A DNA stretch of 64,000 nucleotides from Clostridium sp. AWRP. GTDB lineage: Bacteria; Bacillota; Clostridia; Clostridiales; Clostridiaceae. Within the stretch, counting starts at the first letter, position 1. The number at the start of each line of letters is the position of its first letter. The stretch covers positions 4,154,001 through 4,218,000 of the forward strand of contig NZ_CP029758.2 of assembly GCF_004006395.2 (NCBI RefSeq), given 5' to 3'. The position numbers were made by a program, and so were the translations under genes. The notes under the pieces are model-generated. The model was not told the DNA's origin. It saw only the letters and a program-made list of their open reading frames with translations, and made no database searches. This document shows, piece by piece, positions 60,815 through 64,000 of this stretch.

Positions 60815-61897
60815 TTACTTACTTAACAATTTAACTATAGCATCTCCCATTTCCCTAGTTCCAACAAGTTTCATTCCATCGGTCATCATATCTCTAGTTC
60901 TATAACCATTTTCAAGTGTCTCTGATACAGCTTTCTCAATAGCAGAAGCTTCTTCATTTAGATTAAATGAGTATCTAAGCATCATGGCAGAAGACATTAT
61001 TACAGCTATAGGATTTGCCGTGTTTTTCCCTGCAATATCCTGCACAGAAGAATGTATTTGATTTGGCTCAAACATTCCCAGGCTTTTCTCTCCAAGGCTT
61101 GCAGCTGGCAAAGTTCCAATAGATCCAACTATTTGGCTAGCTTCGTCTGCTATAATATCTCCAAATGCATTTGATGCCAATACTACATCAAATGCACCAG
61201 GATTTTTTAAGATTTTCATTGAAGCACTATCTACATATATGTGTTCTAACTCAATTTCAGGATAATTTTTTGCTACTTCATTTACAGTATTTCTCCAAAG
61301 CATGGAGCTTTCTAAAACATTAGCTTTATCAATACTAGTTACCTTTTTTCTTCTTTTAAGTGCAATTTCAAAAGCCTTTGAAGCTATTCTTCTAACTGTA
61401 TTTTCACTATAGCACTCAACATCATAAGCTTCTTTTCCATCTTTGCCCTGTCTTACTCCTTTTTCACCAGAATACATTCCTCCGGTTAATTCTCTTATTA
61501 TAATCATATCAATACCATCTTTTACAAGTTCAGACTTTAAAGGGCAATCATTTTTTAATGATCTTTGCAGTACTGCAGGACGCAAGTTTGCGTAAAGTCC
61601 TAATTCTTTTCTCAAAGTCAAAAGTGCTTTTTCCGGTTTCTTATTTAAAGGAAGATTGCTCCACTTATCTCCTCCTATTGCTCCAAGCAAAACTGCATCA
61701 CTTTTTTTACAAATATCTAAAGTTTCTTCTGGAAGGGGCTTGTCATATTTATCAACAGCTGCTCCTCCTGCACAAACTTTTGTGTATTTAAACTCATGTG
61801 AAAATATTTCTCCAACTTTATCTAATACTTTAACAGCTTGTTCAATAGCTTCAGGTCCAATTCCGTCTCCTGGTATTAGTGCTACATTGAATTTCAT
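60815..61897 (-). CDS. leuB: 3-Isopropylmalate dehydrogenase
   Basis: NAD-dependent step of leucine synthesis, 360 residues: IPGDGIGPEAIEQAVKVL at the start, LLGAIGGDKWSN, ELTGGMYSGEKG near 137 and SNAFGDIIADEASQIVGSIGTLPAASLGE, with the Mg2+-binding aspartates. The ATG at 61897 follows GGAGG by 8 bases; an in-frame TTG at 61912 precedes it. No leuA, leuC or leuD adjoins. It starts 51 bases after the kdpE stop without a visible terminator, so it may be read from the kdp transcript or have its own promoter. Confidence 0.93.
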   Translation of the reverse strand: MKFNVALIPGDGIGPEAIEQAVKVLDKVGEIFSHEFKYTKVCAGGAAVDKYDKPLPEETLDICKKSDAVLLGAIGGDKWSNLPLNKKPEKALLTLRKELGLYANLRPAVLQRSLKNDCPLKSELVKDGIDMIIIRELTGGMYSGEKGVRQGKDGKEAYDVECYSENTVRRIASKAFEIALKRRKKVTSIDKANVLESSMLWRNTVNEVAKNYPEIELEHIYVDSASMKILKNPGAFDVVLASNAFGDIIADEASQIVGSIGTLPAASLGEKSLGMFEPNQIHSSVQDIAGKNTANPIAVIMSSAMMLRYSFNLNEEASAIEKAVSETLENGYRTRDMMTDGMKLVGTREMGDAIVKLLSK

Positions 61898-61947
61898 CTC
61901 ATTTTCCTCCAAATGTTTATTAAGAATTTATACGCAATTCATTTATA

Positions 61948-62646
61948 CTACTCATCTGCTAATCTATAGCCTACCCCTACCTCTGTATATATATACTCAG
62001 GCTGTGCAGGATCTTTTTCTATCTTTCGTCTTAAGTTTGCCATAAACACCCTTAATGATTTGGTCTCACTTCCCAAGGATGAACCCCATATTTCACGAAT
62101 AATAAAATTATGAGTCAGCACCTTTCCTGAATACTTACATAAAAGTGCCATTATTTTATACTCTATAGGAGTTAAATGTATCTCTTTACCTTCTACAGTT
62201 ACACGCCTTTTATCAAAATCTATAAATAGCTTTTTTACCTTAAAATTATTCAATATCTCATGTTGATCCTTGTTTACAATAAGATGCCTTAAAGACACAC
62301 GAATTCTAGCAAGCAATTCACTTATACTAAAAGGTTTAGTTAAATAATCATCTGCCCCCTTATCAAGTGCCTCAACTTTCTGTCTTTCATTTCCTCTTGC
62401 AGATACAACTATAATGGGAATATTGGACCATCCCCTTACTTTTTCTATAACTTCAATTCCATCAATATCTGGAAGACCCAAATCTAGTATTATAAGATCA
62501 GGATTATGTGACATTACAAGAGAAATGCCCTCATTTCCCTTATCTGTTTCAATATATTTATATCCCTGGGAAGATAAGGCTGCTGTAATAAAATTTCTTA
62601 TTGGTCTGTCATCTTCAATTACAAGAATATAAGGCTTACTATCCAT
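61948..62646 (-). CDS. kdpE: Response regulator KdpE-like (OmpR family)
   Basis: A 232-residue two-component regulator. Receiver domain with acidic pair EDDRP near 11, phospho-acceptor aspartate in LIILDLGLPDIDG near 54, and KPFSISELLARIRVSLR with the conserved lysine. The C-terminal winged-helix domain ends TEVGVGYRLADE. The sequence flavour and its place right after a KdpD-type kinase gene identify it as KdpE, which activates the high-affinity potassium pump genes in other bacteria. AAGGAGG lies 7 bases before the ATG. Confidence 0.9.
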   Translation of the reverse strand: MDSKPYILVIEDDRPIRNFITAALSSQGYKYIETDKGNEGISLVMSHNPDLIILDLGLPDIDGIEVIEKVRGWSNIPIIVVSARGNERQKVEALDKGADDYLTKPFSISELLARIRVSLRHLIVNKDQHEILNNFKVKKLFIDFDKRRVTVEGKEIHLTPIEYKIMALLCKYSGKVLTHNFIIREIWGSSLGSETKSLRVFMANLRRKIEKDPAQPEYIYTEVGVGYRLADE

Positions 62647-62658
62647 CACTCTTCCTCC

Positions 62659-64000
62659 TTACATTAACTCATTACTATTACTTTCCCCTTTAGGGATATT
62701 AAATCTAAAAATAGCCCCTCCTTCTTTTTTATTTTCAGCTTCAATTGTACCACAATGGGCCTCAACTATGGATTTACAAATAGTAAGTCCAAGTCCCACA
62801 CCACGTCTTGAATCTGCTATACTACTTCCATTGGTAAAAAATCTATCAAATATATGGGGCAATATTTTATCTGATATTCCTATTCCATCATCTATGACTT
62901 CAAAAAACACACTGTCTACACTTTCATAAACTTTTATTTGTATAAACGATTGTTTTTTAGAAAATTTTGCAGCATTCTGAATTAAATTTATAAGTACTTG
63001 CTCAATTAAATTTCCATCCATAGGAACCATTATAAGTTTCTTTGGAACATCTACCTTTATTTTATGATCTTTAAAATATTTAGAACTTCTTTGAACTGCC
63101 TCTGATACTACTTCCTCCACCAATTCTAGATTTTTATTGATTTTCATATTCCCCTCATCAAATTTAGTCATACTAAGGAGATTCTCTACAAGACTTATAA
63201 GCCATTCTGTATCGTCATAAATACCATTTAACAAGTCTTCCTTGGTCTTTTCTGGTATAAATTTACCGTTTTCTATAATAGTACTTACTGCTCCCTTAAT
63301 TCCTGCAAGGGGACTTCTTAAATCATGGGAAATAGATCTTAAAAGATTACTTCTAAGTCTCTCACGTTCAATTTCCACTTTAGATTTCTCCTGCTGCCCT
63401 ACAAGTATTTCTCTATCAAGTGCAATAGCCATTTGGCCCGTTACAGTTTCTACAATAAATTTCTGATCATGGCTTAAAAAATCTTTTTCACAGGAAACTC
63501 CAATGACTCCTAATATCTTATTTTGCACTTTTATTGGAATATAGTATCCCCTTGCCCTATAAAATGTATCTGTACCAGAACCAGCTTCCTTACCTTTCAA
63601 AAAACTCCAGTAAGCTACAGCAGCTTCATCTTTATTTAAAATTAAGTCATCTTTTTTTGATTCATCCAAATAATATACAAAAGGAGTTGAAAGCTTGTTA
63701 TCTATAGATAAGTAACATACCACAGTCCTGTCCACAAGTCTTGATAAATATTTTATAGCTATGGAAACTACATCAGAATTTCCAACTGCACTTAAAAGTT
63801 TACTAGTCACCCTGTACAATGTCTGTGTTCTCTTTTCCCTGGTATAGGACTCATCCGCGTCTTGTTGAATTTTATTTGTCAAATTTCCTATTATAAATGA
63901 CTCAATAAGTATCATTACAAATGTAATCAAATAATTTTTATCATAAAAATGAAAAGATCTCTTGGGCTGAACAAATAAATAATTAAATATAGATACACCT
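62659..64000 (-). CDS. kdpD: Sensor kinase KdpD, C-terminal part (runs off the window)
   Basis: Partial: the frame stays open to the window edge, giving about 447 residues of a protein that is normally near 900. Visible are the last membrane helices of the DUF4118 region (NYLFVQP before LITFVMILIESFIIGNL), a GAF domain (about 60-190), HisKA with SHDLRSPLAGIKGAVSTI, and HATPase with LIQNAAKFSK, DDGIGISDKILPHIFDRFF and GVGLGLTICKSIVEAHCG. The phospho-accepting histidine is in SHDLR. It controls KdpE, coded 12 bases downstream. The N-terminal KdpD and USP domains should lie outside the window. Confidence 0.92.
   Translation of the reverse strand, partial: GVSIFNYLFVQPKRSFHFYDKNYLITFVMILIESFIIGNLTNKIQQDADESYTREKRTQTLYRVTSKLLSAVGNSDVVSIAIKYLSRLVDRTVVCYLSIDNKLSTPFVYYLDESKKDDLILNKDEAAVAYWSFLKGKEAGSGTDTFYRARGYYIPIKVQNKILGVIGVSCEKDFLSHDQKFIVETVTGQMAIALDREILVGQQEKSKVEIERERLRSNLLRSISHDLRSPLAGIKGAVSTIIENGKFIPEKTKEDLLNGIYDDTEWLISLVENLLSMTKFDEGNMKINKNLELVEEVVSEAVQRSSKYFKDHKIKVDVPKKLIMVPMDGNLIEQVLINLIQNAAKFSKKQSFIQIKVYESVDSVFFEVIDDGIGISDKILPHIFDRFFTNGSSIADSRRGVGLGLTICKSIVEAHCGTIEAENKKEGGAIFRFNIPKGESNSNELM

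Noticed and set aside
1..64000. CRISPR arrays, insertion sequences, rRNA genes or prophage
   Set aside because: No regularly spaced direct repeats, transposase or integrase genes, rRNA sequences or phage structural genes were seen in the window.

Overview
The window is low-GC, tightly packed DNA with strong AGGAGG-type ribosome binding sites, frequent TTG/GTG starts and many hairpin terminators. Two spore-germination (ger) clusters, CwlD, a T-box leader, a reverse rubrerythrin and a CggR-type glycolytic operon indicate a spore-forming anaerobic Firmicute, most likely Clostridium sensu stricto. A 4-hydroxybutyrate-dehydrogenase-like enzyme and an Etf/acyl-CoA dehydrogenase cluster fit the C. 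kluyveri / C. ljungdahlii neighbourhood, but that placement is inference.

Layout. 1-6.1 kb: a thiamine-diphosphate enzyme of the acetolactate synthase type, a 4-hydroxybutyrate-dehydrogenase-like alcohol dehydrogenase and a LysR regulator on the plus strand, facing an SDR oxidoreductase and an amino-acid permease. 6.3-10.3 kb: a gerA-gerC-gerB operon. 10.3-12.9 kb: a MarR/acetyltransferase operon with twin operators, a YhaM-like exoribonuclease and small zinc-ribbon and basic proteins. 13.2-18.4 kb: a second germination operon of unusual order, A-C-D-B-B. 18.5-28.8 kb (minus strand): cggR-gap-pgk-tpiA-gpmI-eno, then secG, rnr and smpB, with a CggR operator in front of cggR. 28.9-34.5 kb: rpoN, degV, trmL, cwlD, a HAD nucleotidase and an EamA transporter. 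34.8-35.8 kb: a phage-type nuclease-domain protein, a candidate structured RNA in its 3' region, and tRNA-Leu(CAG). 35.8-44.2 kb: VanW-family protein, cinA, nth, plsC, queG, cysE and cysK behind a cysteine T-box, and a YihY-family protein. 44.4-46.4 kb: a candidate structured RNA, a secreted Ig-domain cysteine peptidase and reverse rubrerythrin.

46.7-57.1 kb is the main metabolic island: acyl-CoA dehydrogenase, class III CoA-transferase, second acyl-CoA dehydrogenase, EtfB, EtfA, acyl-CoA ligase and a desulfoferrodoxin-like protein in one minus-strand run, followed by a LysR regulator divergent from an MFS carrier and a hot-dog thioesterase. Together these could import an organic acid, activate it by ligase or CoA transfer, reduce its enoyl-CoA with electrons passed through Etf, and release the product. 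The substrate cannot be read from sequence. 57.4-64 kb: manA, a ferritin-like protein, an unknown acidic/aromatic protein, a four-helix membrane protein with a bis-heme cytochrome b histidine pattern, a small coiled-coil protein, leuB, kdpE and the 3' part of kdpD, which runs off the window.

Points most worth a second look: the desulfoferrodoxin-like protein that appears to have swapped its catalytic histidines for cysteines; the His-x13-His membrane protein; the structured RNA beside the orphan nuclease; the germination operon with two B subunits; and several intergenic palindromic repeats.
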